This document shows positions 11,459 to 23,400 of a stretch of DNA of 64,000 nt, one piece after another. Below the pieces are notes generated by a model. It saw nothing but the letters and a program-made list of their open reading frames with translations, was not told the DNA's origin and made no database searches. Made by a program: the position numbers and the translations under genes. Location: assembly GCA_017311185.1 (NCBI GenBank), contig JAESUZ010000469.1, forward strand, positions 165,211 through 229,210, given 5' to 3'. Each line of letters starts with the position of its first letter. Within the stretch, counting starts at the first letter, position 1. Source of the stretch: Proteles cristata cristata (lineage: Eukaryota > Chordata > Mammalia > Carnivora > Hyaenidae).

Positions 11459-14400
11459 CTGGGGGTCGGGAGGCCAGTGGCCGGCGGCCTGGCAGCGGGA
11501 GGGCAGGTGGGTCCAGAGAAGCTCTAACGCGGACTCTGAGTTTGCTGTGGGAGGAAGAGCAGCCCTCAGCTGGGAAAGGAGGCCGCACCCCAGCCCTAGG
11601 TCCCTGTGTCCTGTCCCATCCTGGGGCCTTTCCCCACTCAGGTGGCAGGCACTCTGTTCCCCAGTGACCCCCTTCTGAGCCCTTGGCCTCTGCCTGGGCC
11701 CGGCCCCTCCTCGGCCTCCCTTCCCTCTTGTTCCCATGCGGCTCCCCGGGCCTCCGAGAGCCAGAATTGACCTCTAATCTCATCAGTGCTTTGAGCACAG
11801 ACCTCTGACCGAGCAGGGGCCGTGCCCCTCTATGGCCTCAGGGAGGTCACTGCACCTTCTGACCTGGTGGTCTCATCCATGTGGTGGGAGGGATAACGTC
11901 ACACACCTCTAGGGTTACTGCAAAGTTACATGAACTCATGTGTGTGTGGACCTTCCAGTGTCTGTCATATGTTGTGTGGTGGGATGCTCAGTTGGTTAAG
12001 CTTCAGACTTCAGCTCAGGTCATGACCTCACAGTTTGTGAGTTTGAGCCCCACGTCGGGCTTTGTGCTGACAGCTCAGAGCCTGGAGCTGCTTCGGATCC
12101 TGTGTCTCCCCTCTCTCTTTGCCCCTCCCCACTCACGCTGCCTCTCTCTCTCTCTCAAAAATAAGTAACATTAAAAAAAATTAAAAGAAAAAAAAGATTA
12201 AGGGCCTATAAATGGGGAGATAGCCCTGCATTATCCAGGTGAGATTTTAAGAACTTCAAATAGAGAACGTTTCCTGGCCGCGCTCAGAGGGAGACCTGAC
12301 TTGGGACAAACAGTCAGAGAGATGAAGCAATGCCAGCTCTGAAGATGGAGGAGGGGGTGTCCTTGAGAAGCTGGAAAAGGCAAAGGAAGACTCTCTCCCC
12401 CGGGGCCTCCAGAGAGGAGCACAGCCCAGGGAGACATGGGTCTGACTTCTCCCCTCAGTCATTGCACCCCCTTCCCCTGAGCTGTAGCCATTCGCCATGG
12501 CAGCAGTAGGAATGGGACAGAGGTGGGATGGGACGGCAGCGCTGTGTCCCGTGACAGCTGGGGTGCAGGGGCCCTGACGGCCTCAGTGGCCCGCCGCCAT
12601 CCTGAGGTGTTGGCGGTGAATGGTGGGAGCGGCACCGTACGGTGGGCCTGGGGACCCCAGCAGGCAGGCAGGCGCAAGGGCACAAGCCCAGCGACCCCGC
12701 TGAGGGCGGCTCTGCATTCCGACCACCCCAGACCTGCCCGACAGCCAGCGCTGTCAAAGTCCAGTGTCCACAGGTCTTACCTGCAGGTCTGTCCCCCTGA
12801 GGAACCCTCCGGACCTCCGAGTACACCACTTCTCCTCCTCTATGGTTCACTGCAAAGAAACTGCAGTTTGAGAGACTGTACGGCTCTTGTGTCTTGTCTG
12901 AGTTACTTCCTCGTCCCCCAGCTGGAGTCCCCTCTCTGCAGGACATGCGCCCTCCGGGCAGGCGCACGGTCCCTTGTCATCTCCTGCCCCGCCCCCGCGG
13001 ACCAGTCCCAGGCTCGCTGCCCACACGGTGCTCACCATTGCTGTACACTGGCTGCAGTTCCATCCAGGCTGGGACATTGTGGTAGGTGGGCTCTCGGACG
13101 TCTGAGTCTGAAGGGCTCCTATGGGACAGAAGCAGCCGTGTCTCCTAGTAACCCTGACGAAGGAGCTAATGTAATAGTCACGCCCTGTTGGCAGGTCTTT
13201 GCCAAGCTCAGAAACACAGATGAATGCATCCCAGATGGTCTGCTGCTATGACAAATCATGGTAGGTTTCCAGACGTTGTGGCACCTGGCATGTACCAGGC
13301 ACTGGGCTAATGCTTATAACAATGTTAGGGGGATTCTATTATTATTCCTCCTCTATAGATGGAGAAAATGGTGGTTCCAAGAGTTAAACTGACTTGTTCA
13401 AGACCATGTAACTAGAAAGGGCAAGAGCCAGGATCTGAACCTGGCTCCAAAGCCTCCACTCTTGGAGAGATTCAGATCGCACAGAGATCAGTCATGATGA
13501 GGAGTGGGAGGAACCTGCGTGGGTGGGGTGCTGCCACCATGGCCTTGCCCAGAGATGGTTTGTGGGCTAAGGTGTGGCTCCCGAGGTCAGACTCTGGGAC
13601 CCAAGATGGCAGAGCTTCTTCACAGGCACCACATCTGGCTGGTGAGCGGCCTCTCTGGAGGGCCAAGTCGTGTGACTAAACCTTCTTGGCCATGCCCACA
13701 GCAGGTGTTGGTTTGGCTCCTCATGTGCGGAGCTTTCCAGGCTGGTTGAGCTTAGGGCATGGATGGATCCAGTGCTGACAGCGGTCACTCAGACAACCAA
13801 GGCAGCAATGGTGCAGGGTGCAAGTTAATAAATAAACAGGAATTGGCACCTGATGCCAGAAGGCCCGCGTAGCTAAGGTAGCAGTGAGGGGTCCCGGGAA
13901 TTGCCCTGACAGATGCCAAGGGAGACCGCAGCGCGCAGATGGCATGACCTGTCTGTCCTCAGCGGTAACCAGACCGGGTTCGCTCTGGTCCCCTGCGGGC
14001 ACCTCCCAGAACACACGGGACCATAGCCTGGGTCTTACCTGGAGGAGTCAGAGGTAGGCCTTCCTCCTGCAAAGGAAAGCAGACATTGGAGCCACAGGAG
14101 AAGGAGGCCTTGACCAGAGGGACGGCTGCAGGGAGGGGCAGGCGCTAAAAGTGGACCCTTCTCTGCTATGCCCGAGGGAGGCAGCAGATGGCATGGAAAT
14201 GCCTGACCCTGGCTCCCAGAGGGACAGAGTTGCAACATGAAAGAGGATCCCGTAAAGAGCAGTGGCGGACAGCTGCAAGGGGAAGCCGACGTGATCAGCC
14301 GTGAAAATACTGCCCATTGAAACACTCAGTCACCAGATCCCTTTGGGTTTCTGTTCTCCTATTTCTCGGTCTTCTCTCCCTCCCATTCCTGGGAGCCTCA

Positions 14401-17400
14401 TAAGTGTGGGGAGGGAAGCGCCCTCAAGTGTGTGGTGTGGGATAAACTTCTTCTCATCAAGGCATCTTCCACGCTCTGGGGCTATTCAGGGAACTACGTG
14501 TTTATGAAGAGGAGTTCCAGGGGACTGGGAGGGGAAGGGGGGGACGGGAATGGTGGTGGGGACAACGGTGGCGAGCTCAGGGAGAGCATGAGCCCGAGGG
14601 GACAGGGCGGGGAGGGCAGGGACTTACGCGAAGGTTACCCACCTGCTTTCCTGAGGAGCCGGCAGTACAGCAGCAGGGCCACGACCCCAAAGCTCAGGGC
14701 GCTGAACAGCCCCCCAGTGACGCCAGTAGCAACAAGGCCACTTATGCTCCCAGTTGGCCCTGGAGGGGAGACCCTGTGCATGAGCTGGAGGGAGAGTCTC
14801 GCAGTCTAGACCTGCCTTGACCCCTGGAGATGGCGCCCTGGCCTGGGAGTGGTGGGGAGGGACCTGGGGGGCCAGGGGGGACAGAGCCAACCAGGGAACG
14901 CTAGAGCCAACCATCCTCTTGGGCTTCCTGCTCCCACTCTGGTGCCAGCATTTCAGAAACACTTCACAGAGTGATATTTCAGCTTTGTGCGCCTGCCCCT
15001 GAGGGAGTCCTGGTCACACAGCAGCAGGGCTGCCAGGATGTCCTTGGAGGGGACATTCTGTCCACATCGGTGGCCTGAGAACAGGAAACCTACCTGAAAT
15101 TCTGAGTAGCACTGCCTCGCTGCGCCGGACACCCAGGCCATTGTCAGCCTCACAGGAGTAGTTTCCAGAATGTTCTGTGGTCAGAGAGAGGTTGAAGGAC
15201 GCTCCTCCTCCAGAGGGGGCCGAGTTGTTCCCCACGGGTATGTCCTCACGATAAAACTGGTACAGGATGGGGGGAGAGCCCCTCTGGGCCTCACAGCGAA
15301 GCTCCACCACGTCCCCCACCTGGGCTTGGGCCCTGGGCACCTTGAGGGTGAGGGCGGGGCAGGACACCGGGACTGAGGGAGACAAAAGCCAACAGAAGTT
15401 CCTACTTCTAACGTATTCATAAAGGAGCAGTAATTATAAACGAATGGCAGAAGTCAGATCTCAATCTTGGGAAACAGATCGAAACTCACATGGCAGCCAA
15501 AGTGAACGACTGTAGTCTACAAAGGCACAACAATACCCAAAAGAAAAGTGTGACAAGGGTATGAGTCACTAAGAACTTCAAACAGCCAATAAATACTTAT
15601 TTTCATTACTAATTAAAGAGATATAAATAAAAACAGCCACCAGATGGGCAAAGCCTAAAAGGGCAGATCATACCAATAGACTTGTGGAGAAACAGGTGCC
15701 TTGAAATGCTCTAGGCAGGAATGCAAATTTGAGACACTTTCTGGCATGGCAATTCGGCTACACCTACCAAATGTAAAACGCACATCAACTTTGACCCAAC
15801 AAATCTACCTTTAAGGCTCAGATATGCAATGGTCTTTGTACAAAGGTTTCTGTGCTGGGATTTTTACGACAGCTAAAAACTAGAGAGAGCCTCGTTGGCT
15901 GACTAATGAAGTACAAGAAATACTCAAGATCTATTTTTCAAACTAAAGCCAAGATAACATGTTTTAAGTGAAAAGTGCAAGTTGTGTGATTATATATAAT
16001 CTGATTCTGTTAAAAAATTTCATACCTTTATATTTATAATATATTTGAATATTTCTAGAAAAATACCCATGAAACTATTAATAGTGGTTATATTTTGGAA
16101 ATATGTGGACATGAAAGTGTGTGGCTGCAGGTAAAGGGAGACCTCCACTTTTTATATTCTCCCTGCCATACCATCTGATTTTCTTATGAAGATTTACGTA
16201 CCCCTTCAGAATAATGAGTTGTCAACAACTCAAAAGTTGTTCTGAAACACGGCCATGGAGGATGAAGGAATGCCATGGTGTAGACTTAGGTGGAGACTGG
16301 GGCAGGACCATGGCTTTCCCATCGCTAGCTATTTGTAAACTGCCTACTTCCCACCTCTGAGCCTCACCTTGCTCTCCTGCAAATTGGGGATAAAAGTGGT
16401 TTATCCTAAAGATGAAATGGGATGAGATATCACATGCCAACTACTAAGCACAGGGCCAGACACATTTGAGGGTTCAGTGATGATGATGATGATGATGATG
16501 ATGATGACGACAATGACAAGGACAGTGACAGTGATGGAGATGTTGGTGATGGTGGTGGTGGAGGTGGTGGTGGTGGAGGTGGTGGAGGTGGTGGTGGTGG
16601 TGGTGGTGGAGGTAGAGGTGATGTTAGAGATGTTGGTGATGGTGGTGGTGATGGTGGAGGTGGTGGTGATGGTGGTGATGGTGATGGTGGTGGTGGTGCA
16701 GGTGGTGATGGTGGTGGAAATGGTGGTGGTGGTGGTGGAGGTGGTGGTGATGGTGATAGTGATGGTGATAGTGGTCATGATAGTGGTGGCGGTGATGGTG
16801 ATGGTGGTGGTAATAATGAGAAATATTTCTCTTTCTTGCAGGTCTCTGTGATCTGTGCCCTAGGTGCAGAGCCCAGACATAATCCATGGAGGCAGGAAGT
16901 CCTTCAGGCGTGATGGCAGCAGCTGAAATAGCCTGCGTTGTGCGAAAGAATCAGAAACAACAGCATGAAGGCGAACAGAAACTCAAGAATACTGCGTGGG
17001 TGGGAATGATGTGTGGTCCACAGTGTTGTGAAGAGAGAGGAAGCAGCATTTTGGCTGGTGTTACATGCTTGCATGACGGGTCTCGGAGGTAAGCGTGTAA
17101 GCCTTGTAGCAAGAGTCTCTGTGAATTTCAGGAAAACTGGCTGAGCCAGGTACTGCCTGCTGGTGGGAGAAGACGGTTGGACTCAATAAATGGAAAAAAA
17201 TCAGACCTGAAATCAAGCTGTCTCCTGGATGCCAAAGAAATGGCTGCCCTGGGCACATTAAGAGTGCCGGCCCCGGGATGCCCCAAGTCAGCCTGCTCAA
17301 GTGACTCTGTCTCTATCGTCATGGTGCCCAGGAACCCTGCCAGTAGAGACTTCAAGCGTCAGTCTATATGTCAGCCATGCCATGGTCCTCTCTGTTTCTG

Positions 17401-20400
17401 GAATGTATCCCAGGGGTAGGGACCTATCCTTTCTCCTTTTGAATATCTCCTTCCAGGAACCTTTGAGTTCAAAATACTCCATATCCACTGTGCACCAAAA
17501 TCAGAGAATTTTAGGGCCAGGGATGACCACAATGCCCATCTAGTCTGGTTTTCCCACTTCATGGGTGTGGAAATAGAGATCAATATATGGGAAACAAGTT
17601 TAGCCAAGGTCACACAGCTGGTTGCCTCCGGAGCGGAGACCAGAACATTCATCTCAACCACCCTCCCCAGGACCCCGGAACAGGAGATTCGAGGTTCAGT
17701 CTGTAGGGTTGTCACAACTGAGCACAGCTCACAAGACGCCATTTTCTTTTGGATGCGACACTCAATGGCAAGAGGTCAGAGGGCAGCATAGAGAACAGAG
17801 GAATTTGGTGGAGGGTGGCCGGTGGCATCCATGCCATCCTGTTCCAACATCTCTGTGCTTCTCTCCCATGGTTCCACTGCGTTAAGATTCACTTTGTACA
17901 AAAATGTGGACTGGTTATGTCTCCTGAAAGGCCACGCACAGAGCTAATGTTAACATGGAGTTTTTAATACGGAAGTCTGAGGTATATTTATATTCCTGGT
18001 AATAAAGGAGTGTAAGAATAAAGGCTTGCAGGGGGTCAAGGAGAGAAAAACCTGGACAAGGGATGGTCAAGCCTGTTTTTGGAGCAGAAAGACCCAAAGT
18101 CTCCCTTTGTAATAATAATTACAGATCCGAATACAGTTTATGGTGTAAAAACCCCTCGCATCTTTAGTGGGGAGTTAAGATCCCATTGAGGAGGACCACC
18201 TGGGCTGGGCGACCATGAAGGTCCAGCTTCCTACAGGGTAAACACAGAAGGGCCCAGGATATGCAGAGGAAGGTTCTGGTGGCAGAAATAGTGGGGGCCG
18301 AGCTGTCCCGGCAGCGGGGATGGGTATGTGTGGGGAGGGCCTGAGATCCACTCCAGTGGCTGGTCCGTGCTTGTGCTGCTGAGGGCAGGACATACTCACC
18401 TATGATGCTGAGTGACACCGCCTCACTGCACTGAGCTCCCAGGCCATTGTCGGCCTCGCAGGAGTAGTTTCCAGAATGTTCTGCAGTCAGAGAGAGGTTG
18501 AAGGATGCTCCTCCTCCAGAGGGGGCCGAGCTGCTCCCCAGGGCATCGCCCTGATGGTAAAACCGGTAGAGGATGGGGGGAGAGCCCCTCGGGGCCTCAC
18601 AGTGAAGCTCCACCTTGTCTCCCTCCACGGCCTGGGCCCTGGGCTTCCTGACGGTGAGGACGGGGCGGGACGCCGGGACTGAGGGAGGAAAGCAGTTTAC
18701 CATCAGTTCATGGTGTTTAAATGTCTTCCTCTGCAGGAAAGACATCTCAAAGCAGAAACAGTTTTCCTCAGTTTAGACACCTTGTGACAGCCTCAGCGCC
18801 CAGTGACAGCTTCCTCAGATCTGAGGACGCAGTCACCTTCATGAGCTGGGTGCACACTTCAGAGCGCTGGGTGCACACAGCTCCAGGGTGTTGGGGACCC
18901 AAGGCAACGGTCACGCTGACTGCGGAGGAGTCAGGGGACAGCTGGGGGAGGGACGGGTCAGCGAAAGGGCAAGGGAGGAGCAGGGAGACACGGGGCTCAC
19001 ACAGCCAGGGACGTCACCACACCTCGGCCGCGTTGGACACGAGCCCACAGAGAATGAGTGTCGATCACCTTAGTAACTCCGTTCATATCATTCATTCATC
19101 CAAAATTGATGGAGCAGTGAGTCCCGGGAAGTGCGCTGTGTGCTGGGGATTCAAGAGTGAGAAAGACCCGTCCCCACTCTGCCGAAGCCTCGATGCAGAG
19201 GACGGGATGGGCCGCAAGTGCATGAACAGTGGGTGTGGGGTGGACACGGTGGTGGCTAACACAAATGGAGACCATTGGGGAAGAAGGAGCCATCCCAGGG
19301 GCCTGGTCTAGCAAGGTCCGGTCAGGGAATCCTTCCTCACAGGGGCGTCTGAACTCAACCAGGTGAAGACTGAAGTGAGGAGCGTGCCAGGCAGGCAGAC
19401 AGCATGTGCAAAGGCCCTGAGTCGGGAAGACGGCTGGAGCCCTGGAATGACCCTAACAAGGCGGCAGCAGCAGTGAGAGGTGGTCTGAGGAGTGGGTGAG
19501 CAGGAGAGGGAGGCTGGGCTCCAGGGGCCTCCGGGAGGCCTCTGCCCCTCCTTCCCATGCTGCGGGTGTCCCTCAGTGTGTCTGTACAGGGCTGTGAGAT
19601 AACCCAATTTGTCCTGACTCCTCATGTTAAATGTCCAGGTAAAGGTCCTAGAGAGAGGGAGACACTGGGAGAGAAGGAGGAGGAGAGGAAGGCTGACTGG
19701 TCATGCGGTGTCGGGAATGCAAGAAAGACAGACTCTAGGGATGAGAAGTGGCTCACGGCAGTGGAGTCCTCTCCTCTGGAACTTGGACAGATGATGGAGG
19801 AATCACCGCATGGGCACTGAGACAAACGCCATGGTGGCGGGAGTGGGGGTCAGCGTCTGGGAGGGAGCAGACGGGTGGGTGAGCTGGGGCTCAGCTGGGC
19901 TCTGAGGACACTGGTGATCACAGGGGTGAAGAAGCACATAGGGCGGGTTGCTGGAGTGGCGCGTGTACGCGGGGGTGGAGGCTGGTGTGGAGCATGGTGG
20001 CGAGGTGCCAGCCGGGTGCACAGCAGAGTCACGGACGACGGCAGACGTAGGGGAGGGAGGAAGCTGTGGCTGCGGTGCCGCCTGCACGGGAAGGGGCGTC
20101 TTGGGGAGGTCAGCCCACGATGGGGCCCGCTGGACACGGTGCTCCAGCCCAGTGCAGCGGGGACAGGGACGGAGCATCCAGGGGAGGATCTGGGAAGTCC
20201 TGCAGCCAGAGCTCCGTGTGGGGCCTGAGCTCTCGGGGAAGGGGCCGGAGTAGCCCGAGAGTTCAAGGGCCAGTGAGACAGTGAGTCGGCCTTCGTCCTG
20301 ATGGACAGACAGGGGACCCCACCCAGATCTCCCCTGGGCTGAGACGCGCCCACGTCCTGTCTCCTCTCCTGAGGACCGTCGTGGACCAGCCTGCGGGCTG

Positions 20401-23400
20401 TGGCCTGAAAGCCTCTACTTCCCCGCGGGGGCAGCCCAGGCCACAGCGGCTGCAGGATGGCTTCCCGGGAGCGCTCAGCCAGCGAGGGGAGGTGCCGGTT
20501 CCTGGAAATGGAGGGTCCAGACCTCCCGGATGGAGGCGCCTCCAGGCTGGGCCCCAGGGCAGGTGGGGGCACGGTCGGCCCCTGGTTGTGCTGTAGTTGG
20601 AAGATTCAACTCACCTGTGACGCTGAGGGGCACTGCCTCGCTGCGCTGAGCACCCAGGCCGTTGTCGGCCTCGCAGGCATATCCTCCAGAATGTTCTGCA
20701 GTCAAGTGCAGGGTGAGGGACCCTCCTCCTCCATGGTAGTCCCAGCTGCTCCCCAGGGCGTCGCCCTCGTGATAAAACCGGTAGAGGATGGGGAGAGAGC
20801 CCCTCGGGGCCTCACAGTGAAGCTCCACCTTGTCTCCCTCCACGGCCTGGGGCCTGGGCTTCCTGATGGTGAGGACGGGGCGGGATGCCGGGACTGAAGG
20901 GGGAAAAGTAAGTTAGTTGTCATCTGTAGCTTTTAACATTTCCTATAGTTTCATTTTTCAGGCACGGCTTCTGTGCCGCGTGGATGACATTTTCTAGATC
21001 TTTCCGTGTATAAGAATATGCGTTCTAATCAACACATCAATAAATAGGTAGAAACATACAGGCCTGCGCATGAACAGACCGTAATGTGCATACCGGCCTA
21101 CGGCCTGGGTTTTCTTCGGGGGCACACCAGGAGCATCTTCCCACATCGCTGCTTAGACAGCTGCCTCATTCACTATTGGAGACCCACCTCATTGTGGTGT
21201 AATTCACACATTACCAAACGCAACTCTCTTAAATCTACAATATGATAATTTGGGGTAAACGTTCTTGATTATTTTAATAACAATGCCATGCCCCACAGTC
21301 CTGCATACACGTCCTGGTACATTTTGTGTGCACTTCTGAGCATACATTCTTAGATGTGGGCTTTCTCAGATGAGGGACAAGAACATTTCAAATAAACATA
21401 TATTATGCTAGATTGTTCTTCAAAACCTTTGGACCCTTTTGCTTTTGCACGAACAGATGTAAGAGCTCCTGTCCCCACACTGTCATGAGTGACAGAGAAA
21501 TGCAGAGGCTCATTTTTATGATTTCTTCTCTCTTCCTAATCCTAAATTCTACAGTCATTCTTTTAATGATTGTGTATTTTTGAGAGAGAGAGTGAGCAAG
21601 TGGGGAAGGGACAGAGAGAGAGAGAGATACAAAATCGCAAGCAGGCTCCAGGCTCTGAGCTGTCAGCACAGAGCCCTATATGGGTCTTGAACTCACAAGT
21701 TGTGAGATCATGACTTGAGCCAAAGTGGGGTGCTCAACCAACCGAGTCCCCCAGACACCCCTACAGATATTCTGTCTATCCTATGTGAATCTACTGTCTA
21801 CTTGCTGATTTTTTAGGGGCTGCTGGTGAACTATAATCCATGAATGAGAAGTTACTGCCTATAAAGCATTCAGATATTGGTTACAAGATGGAAAATTGGA
21901 AAGCTGCCATTAATTTTTCAAAATGTATCAAGTCAATTCTTTTTCGTGCTCCACCGTCAAATAGCAATAGTAATCATGAGAAAATTCTTGTTCTTTTATT
22001 TCTTTTCCGCCATCTGACCAACTAGCTTTTTTTTGTTACAAATATTTTTTACACCTTTGACATTCTTTGTAGCCATAATTCTCACAGTTGATTAGGCTTG
22101 TTTTCATATCTGAATCAGTGGTTTTCACTCTATGTGTACAATATTCTTACCTAGGGACTTGTTAAAAAAAAAAAGCGATTTTGAGACCACATCTGAAAGA
22201 TTCTAAATGTGATAGGCCCAGAGAGATGATTAGCAATGAGCCTGTTTTCAGAGCTCCAGGATGACTCTAGCTTACAGGCAAGGCAGGGGGGCTCTGCTGG
22301 TCGCTGGTCCAAACAGATCCCGCATCGCTGGTTAGATCACAGCTAACTCCTTTTGAACCCTTTGTATCGATTCATATTTTGGCTGGCTGGATTTTGTCAT
22401 CATGTAACTTCTTCAAGAAGGTTTAATGGATACAAAGTTCCCTGGATCCCTGAATGTTTGAGCATGACTTTTGGTCAGTTTGGATTCCCATCTCAGGGAC
22501 ATTCCACATAGGGGTCTTCACTGACCTCCATAATGTAAACTTTTCTTGTTGCCTTCGTTTCTGTGTCTTTTTTTCCACTTTGCATTCTGTCATGTTTTCT
22601 CAAACCAATTCTTCGTTTGATTAATGGTTTTCAGAGGGATACATTTTGCTTTTATGGCTCCAAGTTTGGATTTAATTTCTAACATAACTTTCTGGGGTTT
22701 TTGGTTTTTCTTCTGAGCTCTGCTAGTTAATTTATAAAATATTTCTGTTTTCTTATCATCTTTTCCTTAACCTATTTCTTCCTTTTTGCAGTTATTTTCT
22801 GGAGTCCATATTTTAATTATATTGAGAATATTTAGAAGAATTATAGCAATTCTTTTCTTTAAAAAAACATATCCTATATCATGTGTCCCTCCTTCCCCTT
22901 TTATAATTTTTAAATGCATCAATGCAAAACTCCCACAATCTCTTTCTTTCTGCTTAAACTTATCTGTCAACAGATAAAGGTATATTTAGAGTCTTGTATT
23001 TGCTTGAGAATGTTGCGTGTGTGTGTGTGTGTGCATGTGCGTGTGCATGTGTATGTGTGTGTGTTTTGTTGGCCCAGACCTGGTGATAGACTCCAAATAG
23101 GTCTATCTTATCAGAACACATTCCCACAAAATCCCTTTGTCATTTCTTTTTGGTACAGTCCCTCAAAAAAGTGAATGATTTTGTCAGAGTATCTGCCTGA
23201 TTTACAGTGAACCTCTCGGCTCACAGGTAAGTTGTCTGCTAATCTCGGGCTCATGAATTTCTGCTCATGTGAATGAGCAGATACGAAGATCAGTGTTCTC
23301 TTCCTGGTCTTCCCTTCCTCGTCGTACCTGAAAGGCTTTTTGTTCATTGTTTTATAAATACTGACTGAGGACCTAACTGTGCCTGATGCCAAGTAGGCAC

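Noticed and set aside
11881..11950. Candidate 11-nt tail exon with good TTTGCAG acceptor and GTGTGT donor in correct phase
   Set aside because: The sequence lies inside an MIR-like repeat and encodes residues unlike the human tail exon.
12523..13251. 242-residue plus-strand open frame
   Set aside because: Overlaps two minus-strand FCRL5 tail exons that have correct splice borders and conserved motifs. The plus frame is a shadow.
16401..16887. Poly-Met/Val, poly-Thr and poly-His open frames
   Set aside because: Pure trinucleotide-repeat translation.
18721..19311. 196-residue plus-strand open frame in the intron between Ig exons 6 and 5
   Set aside because: No domain wording, no exon-like borders, GC-rich intronic context.
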